A DNA stretch of 64,000 nt from Hypomesus transpacificus (GCF_021917145.1 NC_061081.1:4732966-4796965); one strand, 5' to 3'. Numbered from the stretch's first letter, positions 1 to 11,889 are shown. Notes: generated by a model from the letters alone, not told the origin. Made by a program: numbers and translations.

Positions 1-1870
1 AGCGGTAGAGCTGGACCCTAAAGACTGCGCAACGCGATGGAGGAGGTTGCTGTACAAGTTTGTGAGGGCCAAGAGGACTTTTAAAAGCAGAAGTGGCGAT
101 GCAGGAGGGAAGAAGATGCCTGCCATCCTAACGTCACAAAAATACCAAAGAAAATACTAACGTATTCATTTCATGGAATCGTTTTTTAATAGTTTCTATA
201 GTGTATATAAGATAAGCATATCATTTTGTTATTGAGTGCTACTATTTTCCCCACAAATAATACCTACCATGATAGAGATAACTTTGCTCTTTCAGGTGGT
301 TATATAGCATTAGACACAGTCTTTAATATAATATTATGTGACTGCACCTGCTGCACTCATCGTCTGACTAGTGACAGCTGGAAGGAGGGTCACACGTGTG
401 ATGAGAGGTGGGAGATAAACAACGACGATTTCTAACTTACAAAGACGCAACAAAGCAACGTGTTTTCGACAAAAAAACGTTGCTCAAACGTTGCTCAAAT
501 CACAATAATGTGATGAGAAATGGGCAGTGTAGTTGCTGAAAATGTGCGTATTTTATTGATGGAACGGCTAATTTGTAAATTTGCTCCGACTTTTCGGTAA
601 CCTAGGTAAATAAACCCTCAACGACGTCTAAACAAAAAAACGTTGCGCCACCTACTCTTCTGGCGGTGAATTGTTTTCAGCACCCACAGCCTACGGAGAA
701 CCATAAACGCAGTCTATCCGTCCGTATCCGTGCGCCCGCCCATCCGTAAACGGAGACGCAGAAGCATATTTCGGCCTTGAGTACCATACTGGCACCTTTA
801 CGTTGACGCAGAGGTTCGGCATCCACCATTTTGCTTCCTCGGACAAAGACATCCGTTTTTTCACCAGGTAAGGCAACTTCAGCCTATAAACTCAGGCCTA
901 TTAACTCAGTGCCAAGGAAATCTCTGTAATGTTACCTAGATTGAAGAGGAAAGTGTGTTGGGTACGTAGCTACGTGTAGCCTAAAATTAACAGTGTTGGG
1001 AAAGCTACTTGGAAAATGTAGTGAGCTGAGCTACCAGTATATGTAGCAAGCTAAGTCTCCATGTGATGTCGATTCAACCTGTAGCTTCTCATGTAGCGAG
1101 CTACTTTTGTTGTGCTTGTTAGCTTAGAAGTAGCTCGCTACATGAGAAGCTACTGGTTGAATCGACATCACATGGAGACAGTTTACATGCCAACAGACTT
1201 GTTTTATTGTTCAAGCGTCATGCCAGGCGAATTCTTCTGTGGTTAATATAGGCCATAAGGTGAACTAGGAAAAAGTGGCTAGAAAGTGATTTTCGTTCCC
1301 ACACCTGGGCACTACTTTTTAAATGCATTTTTGCATAGACAACACCCTTATGGACTTTATGTTAAAAGTTCTCAGCAAAATATCCAGCAGTTTTTTGTCA
1401 CGATCCATAAATGTATATGATTGTACATAAAAAAAAAACCGAAATTCTTCTGCAGCTGGTTTTGCTTGTAACTTTATCTTTATTCATTTTAGTTCTCAAA
1501 CTGTCATTTATACATGTACCTAAACATTTGAGACAGGTATTGGTGCATTACTATACTCAAGTGTGAATGTAGACCATGAAATATGGTAAATTTGTAGAAC
1601 ATATGCTTATACTTTATGAATTGGCACCAAGCAAAATTAAACATACACATTGTAAATTTAGCAAAACTGTGATGTTTTATACATCAAACTGTTCAGTAGG
1701 CACAGTGTAATCACAGAAACATAAAAAGAAAGAAGCACACTGGCCCAAGTTGGCTGAAATGACTCAAAATGCTACCCCGTCACTTAATTCTGAATAATGC
1801 CAAACATTTGACAATTCTACAATAGATTCATTACAGCTCAAAAACAACCTAAAATAATGGACTTACCGTC
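1..1870. other. Intergenic or accessory DNA, no gene recognised
   Basis: I see no supported coding gene here. The stretch holds a long imperfect palindrome (separate entry) and several A+T-rich segments. Near 780-870 a G+C-richer stretch ends in a good splice-donor-like CCAG/GTAAGG at about 868. This could be an untranslated exon of an unseen gene, but nothing else supports that. The open frames on both strands are short and have no recognisable motif. Confidence 0.5.
1055..1179. repeat. Large palindrome, arms of about 50 nt
   Basis: The left arm (about 1055-1104) starts GTCTCCATGTGATGTCG. It is repeated as its near-perfect reverse complement at about 1129-1179, leaving a loop of about 25 nt. 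The flank at 985-1055 repeats the word GCTAC several times. It looks like a foldback MITE or a rearranged inverted repeat. No target duplication was resolved and no gene is involved. Confidence 0.6.
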
Positions 1871-2006
1871 ATGACGTGGACGTGAGAAGACGCAGAACCC
1901 ATGTGCTCCGGTGAAATATATCATATATAAAAGTAAACCTGTTTGTCTGATGTTGTAAAAAGTCGTAGTCGAGTAGTATAAGTGCAAGATATCAGTAGGA
2001 TCCAAA

Positions 2007-2890
2007 ATGAAGTCGAGTAAACCCGGTTCAAGAGGTAAAGAGAAGAAGAGTGATGGCGATTCTGAGTTAGCTCATGGGCTAGCTGACGCCCCAGAAATCC
2101 AAGCTAGAGATGATGGAATTTTAGCAGCTATTAACGCTCTTCTGAAAGACTTCTCTGCCCAGCTCAAAGAAGTTGTCACCTCAAACCACGAGATCAAAGA
2201 AGCCTTAGACTCCTTCTCCGCAAGACTAAATGGAGCAGAAACCCGTATAAGTTCCGCTGAGGACCAATTGAACAACCTAGCTGACGTTTCTTCAACCACT
2301 CAAAGAAAGATGCTAGCACTCACCAGATCGGTGGAGGCCATGAGGAACCGCCAGCGCCGCCTGAATTTGAGACTGGTGGGCTTGCCAGAGGGCACAGAGA
2401 AAGGTGACCTGGTGTCCTTCCTTAACATATGGCTACCCGACCTCCTTGGTCAACAAAATGTCCCGATTCCGCTTTCCATCGACCAAGCATTCAGGCTTCC
2501 AGGGGCAGCAACTTCTAAGGCTAGCAAGCCAAACCGAAAACCTTATCCTCGGGCGATCCTCGTGAAATTCCGCTGGCTGGCCGACAGAGACCAAGTGATG
2601 AAGGCTGCTCACAAGATGAAATTGCTACAGTTCGAAGAGAATCGCGTGATGTTTTTTCCAGACCTTTCAGCGGAGATCCAGCAGCAGAGGAGAATGTTCG
2701 ATGGCGTGAAAACCCGACTGCATAATCTGGATATTGAGTTTGGATTACAGTTCCAGCAAAGATGAGAATCTATCACAAGGGTAAACTGCTCACGTTTCTT
2801 ACTCCATCAGATGTAGAGGCCTTCATCCAAAAGATTGAGACAGAACGGTCTCAGACTCAACGGGACAATTATGTGAGTGAGTCTAGCTAG
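2007..2890 (+). pseudogene. LINE ORF1 RNA-binding protein, frameshifted
   Basis: This is the likely nucleic-acid chaperone of the LINE. The open frame runs 252 codons from 2007 to 2765. It has a charged N-terminus, a heptad-like stretch at residues 40-110 (coiled-coil trimerisation region in L1 ORF1 proteins), then an RRM-like start RRLNLRLVGLPEG near residue 117. It continues into a C-terminal-domain-like segment with RAILVKFRWLADRD. A frameshift near 2755-2765 moves the rest (MRIYHKGKLLTF and onward) to another frame, which ends at about 2890. Without the shift the protein would be about 294 residues, usual for fish L1 ORF1. Confidence 0.7.
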
Positions 2891-3345
2891 ACTTTGCGAG
2901 CATGCATGGATCCAAAATAATGAACAACTTAGACTAAGCTTTATTGGATAAGAGTATTGTGTACCACATTGGCTGTATTATAGCTGGCCCTCAGTTTGAT
3001 TGTATTAATATGTTTGGTTTTATTGTACATAATGTCATCGGTCAGTAATAACACATACTTGGGTATACTTTTAGTTTTTTATACATAATTCATTCTGCCG
3101 GACGTGGTTTCCACCCAAATTTGTTTAATGTTTTGTATTTGCTCCTAGTTAAGGATCAATGCAAGTTGTCCGGAATTTCAGTGTATTGCAAGAGTGTGAG
3201 TGGGGTCTGTGCAAATAGGGGGCGCAGGAATTTAAAGGGGCGTTTGTTACTATTTTTTCTTTTCTTTCTTTTTCATGTTTTGATGGCACACTGGTCTCCT
3301 ATAGAGGAGTTGAAATTATAATGATAATATTACTAAGGCTGGGTT

Positions 3346-6265
3346 ATGAGTAATGCCCCTTATCTCAATATTACTTCATGGAATGTCAGGGGTATGAGAA
3401 AATTAGTTAAAATTAAACAAATACTGTCCAGACTTAAACACCTCCAAGCAAAAGTCATATTTCTCCAAGAAACTCATTTATTAACAGATGAGATTGTGCG
3501 CACAAGGAAGAGATGGCCTGGGCAAATTCTAGCTTCCTGCTGCTCTTCACAGGCAAGACGAGTAGCAATCCTTATCCATAAATCAGTCCCCTTTAGGGTT
3601 CACAAACTTCTTCAGGATCCTGCGGGTAGATTTGTGGTGGTTGGGGGAACTCTTTTGAATCAAGAAATTATTCTTGTAAATGTTTATGGGCCCAACAATG
3701 ACGATGTCACATTCTTTAGGAACCTCTTTATGACCATTTCCTCTTTTCGAGGTGAAATAATTATGGGTGGAGATTTTAATTGTGCTCCTAACCCTCTTCT
3801 AGACCGTTCATCGAGAAATGACTCCTCCCACACAAATACCCGAAGGGTGATAGGCCACTTCATGTCAGAGCTGCATCTTTGCGACATCTGGAGAATTAGA
3901 AATCCCACCACACTAGGATATTCATGCCACTCAAACACACACCAAACACAATCCCGCATAGATTATTTTTAAATCTCTGTGACTCTTGCGGCCAATGTAC
4001 AGGACTGTGGGCACAAAGGAATAGTTATTTCAGATCATGCCCTATTGTTTTTGCATTACCGCCCCACTTCACATGCCAGGGGCCAAACAGTGTGGAGGTT
4101 TAGCCCGAGATGGCTACATGATCAGAATTTTCTATACTTTGTGAAAACAAATATTGAGTACTTTGCTACAAATACAGATGAAACCTCAGCATCTATTAGA
4201 TGGGAAGCCTTTAAAGCTTATATTAGGGGTGTAATGATTTCTTATACTAGTAGCAATACAAATAAGACCCATCTCCTCATGACTGAACTTGAGCAAGGTA
4301 TTAAAGACCTAGAAAGGGAGCTCTCAGTGAATAATACACCGGAGAATCTACAGAGGCTCTCAGAATTAAGGGCTAAATATAATAATGTCACAGTAAGTAA
4401 GGCCTTAAACAGTATCACTCGGTTAAAGCAGACATATTATGATCAGGGAGAATCAGTGGGTAAATTACTAGCTTGGAGTATTAAAACACTGCAAAATGAA
4501 AGGGCTATCACTGAGATTGAAACTGAAAGTGGGATAACAACTAATCCAGCAGAAATTAACAGAGCTTTTCAAAAATATTATATGAACCTTTATACGTCAG
4601 AGTCCCTGGATACTAATGACCTACACCCCTTTTTGGATCATCTTACCATTCCAACTTTAGAGGAAAGGGTTAAAGAGGAGCTTGATTGACTTGATTACAA
4701 AGGACTGTTTGTAATGGGAGACTGTCCCAGACTATCCCGTTGGAAGCGCTGTCCCATATAAACGGAGGGAAAGCTTCCGGTCCTTCTGGTATACATTTAC
4801 ATTTAGTCATTTAGCAGACGCTCTTATCCAGAGCGACTTACAGTAAGTACAGGGACATTCACCCCGAGGCAAGTAGGGTGAAGTGCCTTGCCCAAGGACA
4901 CAACGTCATTTGCCACGGCCGGGAATCGATCTGGCAACCTTCAGATTACTAGTCCGATTCCCTAACCGCTTAGCCATCTGACTCCCTACATCCCTATACC
5001 CACTGACATCTACAAATGCTTTAAGGAGATTCTTGTGCCACCCCTCTTTGATATGTTAGTCAAATCAATTGAAGCAGAATATTTACCTCCCTCCTTATCA
5101 GAGGCTTTAATAACACTGATTCTAAAGCCAGATAAACCCCACATAAAATGTGGGTCATATCGTCCTATTTCACTAATAAACTCAGATGCTAAGATTATAG
5201 CAAAGGTGTTTGCGAGGCGTCTTGAAAACCATCTTCCCTCTCTGATCACCTCTGACCAAAACGGTTTCATAAAGGGTCGTCAAGATTTCCATAATATTCG
5301 AAGACTACTAAACATTATAGATGTGAGGAAGGAAAGCCCAGACACAGCAATAGTCTCCCTGGACGCTGAAAAAGCATTTGACAGGGTGGAACACAATTAT
5401 CTTTTTGAAGTGCTTCAGCGGTTTGGGTTTGGGGAATACATCTGTAAGTGCGTGAAAATGTTATATCACTCCCCAAGCGCGTCAGTCATGACAAATTTTC
5501 AAACCTCCCAACACTTCACACTCCAACGAGGGACCAGACAGGGGTGCCCCCTCTCGCCCCTTCTGTTTGCATTAGCAATCGAGCCACTTGCAATCGCAAT
5601 TAGACAAAACAGCAGTATAACAGGAATCACAACAGGGACTGTGGAGAATAAAATTGGATTATTCGCAGACAACAGTCTTGTTCCTGACCCAGCTAAAGTG
5701 CTCTATCCCAAATCTCCTTAGATTAATAAATACTTTTGGATCAATTTCAGGATATAAACTGAATGAATCCAAGTCAAACATCCTCTTTCTTAAACAATCA
5801 GAGAGAAGTTGTCCCCCAATACAAACCACATTTAAGAATACTTCTAGTTTTACTTATTTGGGGATCAAAATTACTCATTCAACAGAGGACCTTGTATCCA
5901 CTAACTATAGTCCAGTGATATCAGGAGTGACTAACCTGATTAACAGATGGACAACAATGCCAATTTCAATGATTGGCAGGATTAATATCCTCAAAATGAA
6001 TGTCCTACCAAAATGTCTTTACTTATTCCAATGCATACCACTTCCACCTCCAACAAACTTCTTCTCAAATATGACTAAAGTCTTCAGAAATTTCATATGG
6101 AGTAACAGACGAGCAAGATTACGCCTACTACAAGCCAGACGGACTATTGCAAAATGTTGGAAATCTTTACAGAGGCTGACTACCAAAGGCTGGCTAGAGG
6201 ACATTGTACAAGTTATAGCCATGGAAAAAATAACATATTCACTGAAAGGAAAATATGCAGTTTGA
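3346..6265 (+). pseudogene. LINE ORF2 endonuclease and reverse transcriptase, broken
   Basis: The N-terminal part has APE-type endonuclease motifs: ITSWNVRGM near the start, FLQETHL, GGDFNC and SRIDYF. An in-frame TAA at 3970-3972 interrupts it, and the same frame continues from 3979 with ISDHALL. After a stop at 4687 the frame changes. A SINE sits at 4795-4989 just after the GKASGPSG motif. The reverse transcriptase then follows from 5035 (SYRPISLIN, SLDAEKAFDRVE, RQGCPLSPLLFALAIE). The catalytic FADD box reads FADN, and a frameshift at about 5660-5720 moves the thumb region to another frame ending at 6265. The copy cannot encode an active enzyme. Confidence 0.8.
4795..4989 (-). mobile_element. 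tRNA-derived SINE (V-SINE-like), full length
   Basis: On the minus strand it begins with a tRNA-like head: A box in TGGCTAAGCGGTTAGGG and B box in GATCGATTCCCGG. The body contains CCTTGGGCAAGGCACTTCACC. The tail is GTCGCTCTGGATAAGAGCG followed by TCTGCTAAATG and a short ATG-rich end. The same unit recurs at 11890-12011, 17079-17262 and 25553-25741. The insertion splits the LINE ORF2. A short TACAT at both edges may be the target duplication. Confidence 0.8.
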
Positions 6266-6596
6266 AGAAATGTGGACTTCCTTCTTGGACTTTGTAAAGG
6301 GCCCTCAATTTCTTAGGGCTCTAAAGTGACCATACAGACATTACGCCTGTAAAATCGATGGGCAACCCACTGTCTAAATACCTCTTGCCAATGTACCAAT
6401 GAATGTGCCATCTGGTTTTGAGTGTTTCATTTTATATAATTTATTTTATTTGTATTATTATTTTGTATTTTTTTGTCAGGTAGCTTGTTTCTTATGTTTA
6501 TTGTATGTGTAACTTGTTATTCCCTGAAAGAAAAAAAAGAAAAAATCCAATAAACACATTTAAAAAAATAAAATAAAATACAACACAGCGCAGCTC

Positions 6597-6947
6597 GTCA
6601 GTATCATACTCATCAGAATCATCCTTACTCATCAGAATCGACCTTACTCATCAGAATCATCCCTACTCGTCAGTATCATCCCTACACATCAGAATCATCT
6701 TTACCCATCAGTATTATCCATACTCATCAGTATCATCCCTACACATCAGAATCATCTTTACCCATCAGTATTATCCCAAGTCATCAGTATCATCAGAATC
6801 ATCCCTAATCATCAGCATCATCCCTAATCATCAGTAACATCTTTACTCATCAGTATCATCCCTACTCATCAGTATCATCTTTCCTCATCAGAATCATCCC
6901 TAATCATCAGTATCATCCTAAGGCATCAGTATCATCCCTATTGCTAT
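6597..6947. repeat. Minisatellite of CATCAGTATCATCCCTACT-like units
   Basis: About 350 bp are built from imperfect copies of a unit of 18-20 bp alternating CATCAG(T/A)ATCATC with CCTACT, CTTTAC or CTAATC. It starts right after the LINE tail. Unit variants are interspersed rather than ordered in blocks. It is non-coding. Confidence 0.8.
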
Positions 6948-7137
6948 AGTCAGAGCTGTCATCCCATGTAGCCCTTTCCTCTGTTTCCTGGGTGATATTT
7001 GCACAATTTTGGCACCGACAAATCAATACAAGAAAGTCTTGCAGACATACAGGAACATCTTCCACACTCACATTTGTCTGGCTTGCAACTACAGTGGACT
7101 ACCTGCAACACACTTTCAGGGGCAGGATTTCTAGTCA

Positions 7138-8285
7138 AGTATTTTATTGTCAGATGCACAGAACAACACAAGGTCAGACTGGTCACTGAAAAATCCTTAG
7201 GACAAGACAACGCAAAGCACAGTACACAGAACATAGATTACATCTATGATAAGCAAAAATATAATAGATCTCCTAATATATAATAATATATAATACAGTA
7301 TAGTAAACCTCTAAATACACATAATAACCTATACTAACCTTATAAACCTAAGCTAACCCAGTGTTTCCCACAGATTAGAAATCTAATTGTGGCGGGGAGG
7401 GGTGGGGGTTGTCGGGGGGGGGGGGGGGGTGTCGTAATAATTCCTTCGTTAATAATTCGTTACACAGTTAATTTGTTAATAATTTGTTACATTAAATATT
7501 AATCCAAAATGATTCACACTTTCACAAATTAACAACAACTAACATATCAATTATGCATGTAGCAACATTAGTGCTAAACAACTATTTAACTGGTCGGCTC
7601 CATGACGCCGAGTAAGTAGCTAGCTCTTGAGACTTCTCACCAAAAGAACGAAGGGGAAACTTTGAGTACTGTAAGTCGCTCTGGATAAGAGCGTCTGCTA
7701 AATGACTAAATGTGAGTAAGGTACCTAGCGAAAAGTAGCCTCAACTTTCCTCGACTTTTAGCTACGGCACTAATGCTGAAGGCTCGCTGATATAGCTGTC
7801 GGTCTTACTAGAACAGCATATGCATGCATTGTTGCTAACGTGTGCTGACGTTGTGACTGTGTGCATATGTGGGAAAGACACATGAGAGACGGAGGGAGAG
7901 CAGGGGAAAGGAAATGCAGCTGAACGAATACGCTGCGTGTTTTAACCTAAATAGCGATAAAAAAAAGTTTTCCAAAACGCAATGTGTGGCGGCCGGTGTT
8001 GATTCTGTGGCGCACCGCCACAAATTAGTCTATGTGTGGGAAACACTGCTAACCTAAGACAAGTGAAGTACTATAGTGCAATATAGCTGATAGTGCAACC
8101 AGTAGCTGAAAGTGGCAGTGTGTAAAATGACTAGTGAGAAGTGTATCAGTGTCCATATCAATGTTCATTCAGAAGCCTGATGGCCCTTGGAAAGAAACTG
8201 TTGTCCAGTCTGCACGTGTGAGACCAAATGCTACGGTATTGCCTGCCAGAAAGCAACAGGGTAAAAAGACTGAATGATGGGTGGT
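7138..8285 (-). mobile_element. Rex1/CR1-type LINE 3' fragment, split by a hAT MITE
   Basis: Read on the minus strand, 8285 to 8056 and then 7351 to 7138 match the 3' end of the element at 11000-11610: the C-terminal codons, the repeated phrase around GCTACTGGTTGCACTAT, and the final part with CAGTCTGACCTTGTGTTG and a terminal CTGACAATAAAAT. The two parts are separated by the hAT-like MITE at 7360-8047. It ends head-on against the plus-strand Rex1 copy at about 8283. Confidence 0.7.
7360..8047. mobile_element. hAT-like MITE with 8-bp target duplication
   Basis: The termini are inverted: AGTGTTTCCCACA at the left, TGTGGGAAACACT at the right, each followed inward by a match around TTGTGGCGG. 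The flanks are GCTAACCC (7352-7359) and GCTAACCT (8048-8055), a 7/8 match of hAT size. It holds a poly-G run near 7418 and a fragment of SINE tail at about 7670-7712. No transposase is present. It lies inside a minus-strand LINE fragment. Confidence 0.75.
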
Positions 8286-10175
8286 AACGACAAACCCTGG
8301 TTTACAACGACAAACCCTGGTTTACAACGACAAACCCTGGTTTACAACGACAAACCCTGGTTTACAACGACAAACCCTGGTTTACAACGACAAACCCTGG
8401 TTTACAACGACAAACCCTGGTTTACAGCTAAACTCAGAAGGCTGAGGCTGGACAAAGAGGCAGCGTTTAGGAGTGGGGACAAGGATAGATTCAAGGAGTC
8501 GAAGAACAGGTTTAGCAAGGCGGTGAGAGAGGCTAAACGACTGTACTCTCAGAGACTGGAACACCAATTCTCTGCTAACGACTCTGCTTCTGTCTGGAGA
8601 GGCCTCAGGCAGATCACCAACTTCAAGCCCAGAGCCCCCCACTCTACTAACGACTCCCGCCTGGCCAACGACCTGAATGAGTTCTACTGTAGATTTGAAA
8701 GACAATTGGACAGTCCTGAACAATCCCTTTCCACCCGTGCCCCCCCCCCCCCCCTTCCCCCATCTACAGTGACGACCCTCTCCATTCAGGAGAGAGAAGT
8801 GAACAAACTGTTCAAGAGACAGAACCCCCGCAAAGCAGCTGGGCCGGACTCTGTCTCTCCAGCCACCCTCAAGAACTGCGCTGACCAGCTGTCTCTGGTG
8901 TTTACCTACATCTTTAACACCTCCCTGGAGACATGCCATGTGCCAGCGTGTCTCAAATCCTCCACCATCATCCCTGTGCCCAAAAAGCCCAGGCCAACTG
9001 GACATAATGACTACAGATCCGTCGCCCTGACCTCTGTGGTAATGAAGTCTTTTGAGCGCCTGGTGCTGGCACACCTTAAATCCATCACAGACCCTCTACT
9101 GGACCCCCTGCAGTTTGCCTGCAGAGCCAACAGGTCTGTGGACGATGCAGTTAATTTGGCCCTCGACTTCACCCTACAGCACCTGGACTCCACAGCATCC
9201 TACACCAGGATCCTGTTTATGGACTTCAGCTCTGCCTTCAACACCATCATCCCCGCTCTGCTTCAGGACAAGCTCTCCCAGCTGAACGTGCCTGATTCCA
9301 CCTGCATGTGGATCACAGACTTCCTGTCTGACAGGAAGCAGTGCGTTAAGCTGGGAACACAAGTCTCTGATTCCCGGTCCATTAGCACTGGATCTCCCCA
9401 GGGCTGCGTCCTTTCTCCTCTGCTCTTCTCCCTGTACACCAACAGCTGCACCTCCAGCCATCCATCCGTCAAACTCCTGAAGTTTGCGGACGACACCACC
9501 CTCATTGGGCTCATCTCTGGTGGAGACGAGTCCGACTATAGGTGGGAAGCGGACAACCTGGTGACCTGGTGCAGCCAGAACAACCTAGAGCTCAATGCTC
9601 TCAAGACAGTGGAGATGGTTGTGGACTTCAGGAAGAACACAGCCCCACTCACCCCCATCACCCTGTGTGACTCCCCAGTCAACACTGTGGAGTACTTCCG
9701 CTTCCTGGGCACTATCCTCTCCCAGGACTTCAAGTGGGAACTGAACATCAGTTCCCTCACCAAGAAAGCACAACAGAGGATGTACTTCCTGCGACAGCTG
9801 AAGAAATTCAACCTGCCAAAGACAATGATGGTGCACTTCTACACAGCCATCATTGAGTCTATCCTCACCTCCTCCATCACCATCTGGTACGCTGCTGCCA
9901 CTGCCAAGGACAAGAGCAGGCTGCAGCGTATCATCCGCACTGCGGAGAAGGTGATTGGCTGCAATCTGCCTTCCCTCGAGGACCTGCACACCTCGAGGAC
10001 CCTGAGACGAGCGAAGAAGATTGCGGCGGACTCCTCCCACCCTGGTCACTCCCTGTTTCAAACACTCCCCTCCGGCAGAAGGCTGCGGTCCATCAGGACC
10101 AAAACCTCACGCCACACAAACAGTTTCTTCCCTTCCGCTGTTGGCCTCTTCAACAAGGTCAAGAGCTCACACTGA
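8274..10175 (+). CDS. Rex1-type LINE reverse transcriptase, 5'-truncated
   Basis: One open frame of 633 codons encodes the reverse transcriptase part of a fish Rex1 (CR1-related) retrotransposon. The start is nominal: the first 50 or so residues come from the 20-bp tandem array. From about residue 50 it follows the family: RKAAGPDSVSPA, a full palm with FMDFSSAFNTI, STGSPQGCVLSPLLF and the catalytic FADDTT box, then the thumb and the C-terminal RRLRSIRTKTSRHTNSFFPSA. The endonuclease domain is missing, so the copy is 5'-truncated as is usual for LINEs. The 3' tail (10176-10400) ends with GAATAAATCCC and a TTTTGATTCTGA-type end. The RT looks undamaged, so the insertion is probably fairly recent. 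Confidence 0.85.
   Translation: MMGGNDKPWFTTTNPGLQRQTLVYNDKPWFTTTNPGLQRQTLVYNDKPWFTAKLRRLRLDKEAAFRSGDKDRFKESKNRFSKAVREAKRLYSQRLEHQFSANDSASVWRGLRQITNFKPRAPHSTNDSRLANDLNEFYCRFERQLDSPEQSLSTRAPPPPLPPSTVTTLSIQEREVNKLFKRQNPRKAAGPDSVSPATLKNCADQLSLVFTYIFNTSLETCHVPACLKSSTIIPVPKKPRPTGHNDYRSVALTSVVMKSFERLVLAHLKSITDPLLDPLQFACRANRSVDDAVNLALDFTLQHLDSTASYTRILFMDFSSAFNTIIPALLQDKLSQLNVPDSTCMWITDFLSDRKQCVKLGTQVSDSRSISTGSPQGCVLSPLLFSLYTNSCTSSHPSVKLLKFADDTTLIGLISGGDESDYRWEADNLVTWCSQNNLELNALKTVEMVVDFRKNTAPLTPITLCDSPVNTVEYFRFLGTILSQDFKWELNISSLTKKAQQRMYFLRQLKKFNLPKTMMVHFYTAIIESILTSSITIWYAAATAKDKSRLQRIIRTAEKVIGCNLPSLEDLHTSRTLRRAKKIAADSSHPGHSLFQTLPSGRRLRSIRTKTSRHTNSFFPSAVGLFNKVKSSH
8288..8427 (+). repeat. 20-bp tandem repeat inside a LINE ORF
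   Basis: Seven near-perfect copies of a 20-bp unit starting CGACAAACCCTGGTTTACAA lie head to tail. As 20 is not a multiple of three, successive units are read in all three frames without a stop, giving the recurring peptides DKPWFT, TNPGLQ and QTLVYN. The last copy runs into the normal Rex1 sequence (PWFTAKLRRLR). Confidence 0.9.
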
Positions 10176-10559
10176 CTCTAATGACTTCATGTCTTAAAAC
10201 TTTTTACTTTTGCACTACATTCAATTCCTGTAATATTTGTATTTTATATTGTATTTTATATTGTAATTTGGCAACTTATATTTTATTTTATGCCCACTTT
10301 TATTAAGATTCCTATATGTTTATTGTATGCACCTTCCTGCCAAAGCAAATGCCTTGTCAGTGCAAACTTTCATGGCGAATAAATCCCATTTTGATTCTGA
10401 ACCCCCTCCCATTCTCTTAGCGTCACTTGTCGGGGGCATGGATAGTTCTGGCAAAGCTAACGATGCCATGCAGAATGCTTTTTTATCTTGCATCGTTCAC
10501 AGTTTTGGCAGATGAGTGGCCATACAGGTGGCACACATATTTGCAAAGTAGTTCATCAT

Positions 10560-11612
10560 GATGTCAGGACAATAACCTCTCTCTCAACGTCAGCAAGACC
10601 AAGGAGATGATTGTGGATTATAGGAGGAGGCAAGAGGAGGAGCATGCACCCCTACACATCAACGGATCCGAAGTGGAGAAGTTCAGCTGCTTCAAGTTCC
10701 TCGGGGATGAACATCAGCAATAAACTCACCTGGTCTGTTTAAAAGGTGGTCAAAACGGCCCGTAAACGCCTCTTCTTCCTGAGGAGACTGAAGAAGTTCG
10801 GCATGGACTCAGTCATCCTCACTAACTTTCACAGATACACTATAGAGAGCATTCTGACCGGTTGCATCACAGTGTGGTATGGGAGCTGCACAGGCAGGGA
10901 CCGCAAGGCCCTATGTAGTATGGTCTGTTCTGCTCTCAGCCCTACAGGACACCTTCCACACACGATGCCTCAGGAAAGCTGGCAGGATTCTAAGAGACTG
11001 TTACCACCCATCCTTCAGTCGCTTTACCCCTTTGCCTTCTGGCAGGCGATACCGCAGCATTCGGTCGCGCATACGCAGACTGGACAACAGTTTCTATCCA
11101 AGGGCCATCCGGCTTCTGATTGGACATTGATGTGGACATTGATTCACTTCATACTAGTCACTTTACACACTGTCACTTCAGCTACTGGTTGCACTATTAG
11201 TAACATTGCACTAATGTATTTCACTGTACTTTGCCATCAGGCTCCTGAATGGACATTGACATGGTCATTGATTCACTTCTTACTAGCTACTTACACACTG
11301 TCAGTTTCAGCTACTGGTTGCACTATCAGTAATATTGCACTATTGTACTTCACTGTACTTCACTTAGTTTAGAATAGGTTTATAGGGTTAGCAATAGGTT
11401 ATTAAGTGTATTTAGGGTTTAGTATATTGTATTTTTATATGTATCTGTATATTTAGGAGGTTTACTTATTTAAGCTTAGCATAGATGTAATTTATGTTCT
11501 GTGTATAACATATGTAATGTTATGCCAGGTTCTTACATTGTCTTGTCTCAAGAATCTCAGTGCCCAGTCTGACCTTGTGTTGTTCTGTGCATCTGACAGT
11601 AAAATACTTTAA
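10560..11612 (+). pseudogene. Second Rex1/CR1-type LINE, 3' fragment
   Basis: The fragment begins in the thumb region: NNLSLNVSKTKEMIVDYRR, then HAPLHINGSEVEKFSCFKFLG. After a frameshift it continues with ARKRLFFLRRLKKFGMDS and IESILTGCITVWYGSC. After another shift it ends with SFYPRAIRLL. The 3' UTR carries two copies of a phrase around GCTACTGGTTGCACTAT and ends near 11612 after GACAGTAAAATAC. It differs from the 8.3-10.4 kb copy, and its tail matches the minus-strand fragment at 7138-8285. Confidence 0.75.
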
Positions 11613-11889
11613 CATAACAAAGTTAGACTGGTCCAGGTTGGTCCAAAACTGCTACCCATATTTGTAAATGCAGTCAGGTATTCATCTTTCTCTCAAGCAA
11701 CAGAAAATGCCTTTCTTTTGCCTTTGCCATAAATGTCAATGAAAAGCCTGTAGCAAGTGGAGTGAAACCCAGTGTCTTCGGGAACATTGTCAACTTCTAG
11801 ACAATGTTTGTAAGTTTCCGCTATTTTCCGATTCTCACCCTGCAAGCCAAGCCACCGTTTGGCCCGGTTTCTGAATGTATCCCAGATTC

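Larger units (their letters stand above)
1870..6585 (+). mobile_element. Decayed L1/Tx1-like LINE
   Basis: The sequence reads as a near full-length non-LTR retrotransposon: a short 5' leader, ORF1 (2007-2890), a spacer of about 450 bp, ORF2 with endonuclease then reverse transcriptase (3346-6265), and a 3' end at about 6550-6585 with AATAAA followed by an A-rich simple tail. ORF1 is frameshifted. ORF2 has stops, frameshifts and a SINE inserted at 4795-4989. It is therefore a dead copy. The clade (L1, Tx1-like) is inferred from the RNA-binding ORF1 and the N-terminal APE endonuclease, not from a search. Confidence 0.75.

Noticed and set aside
2072..2299. Minus-strand open frame across LINE ORF1
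   Set aside because: It is the shadow of the plus-strand coiled-coil frame, which has recognisable RRM-like sequence; the minus reading has no motif.
6597..6947. CRISPR-like array
   Set aside because: Regular short repeats without distinct spacers, in a eukaryotic genome; it is a minisatellite.
8382..9074. 230-codon minus-strand frame opposite the Rex1 RT
   Set aside because: The plus strand carries the full set of RT motifs; the minus frame is Gly/Val-rich and motif-free, a typical shadow of G+C-richer coding DNA.
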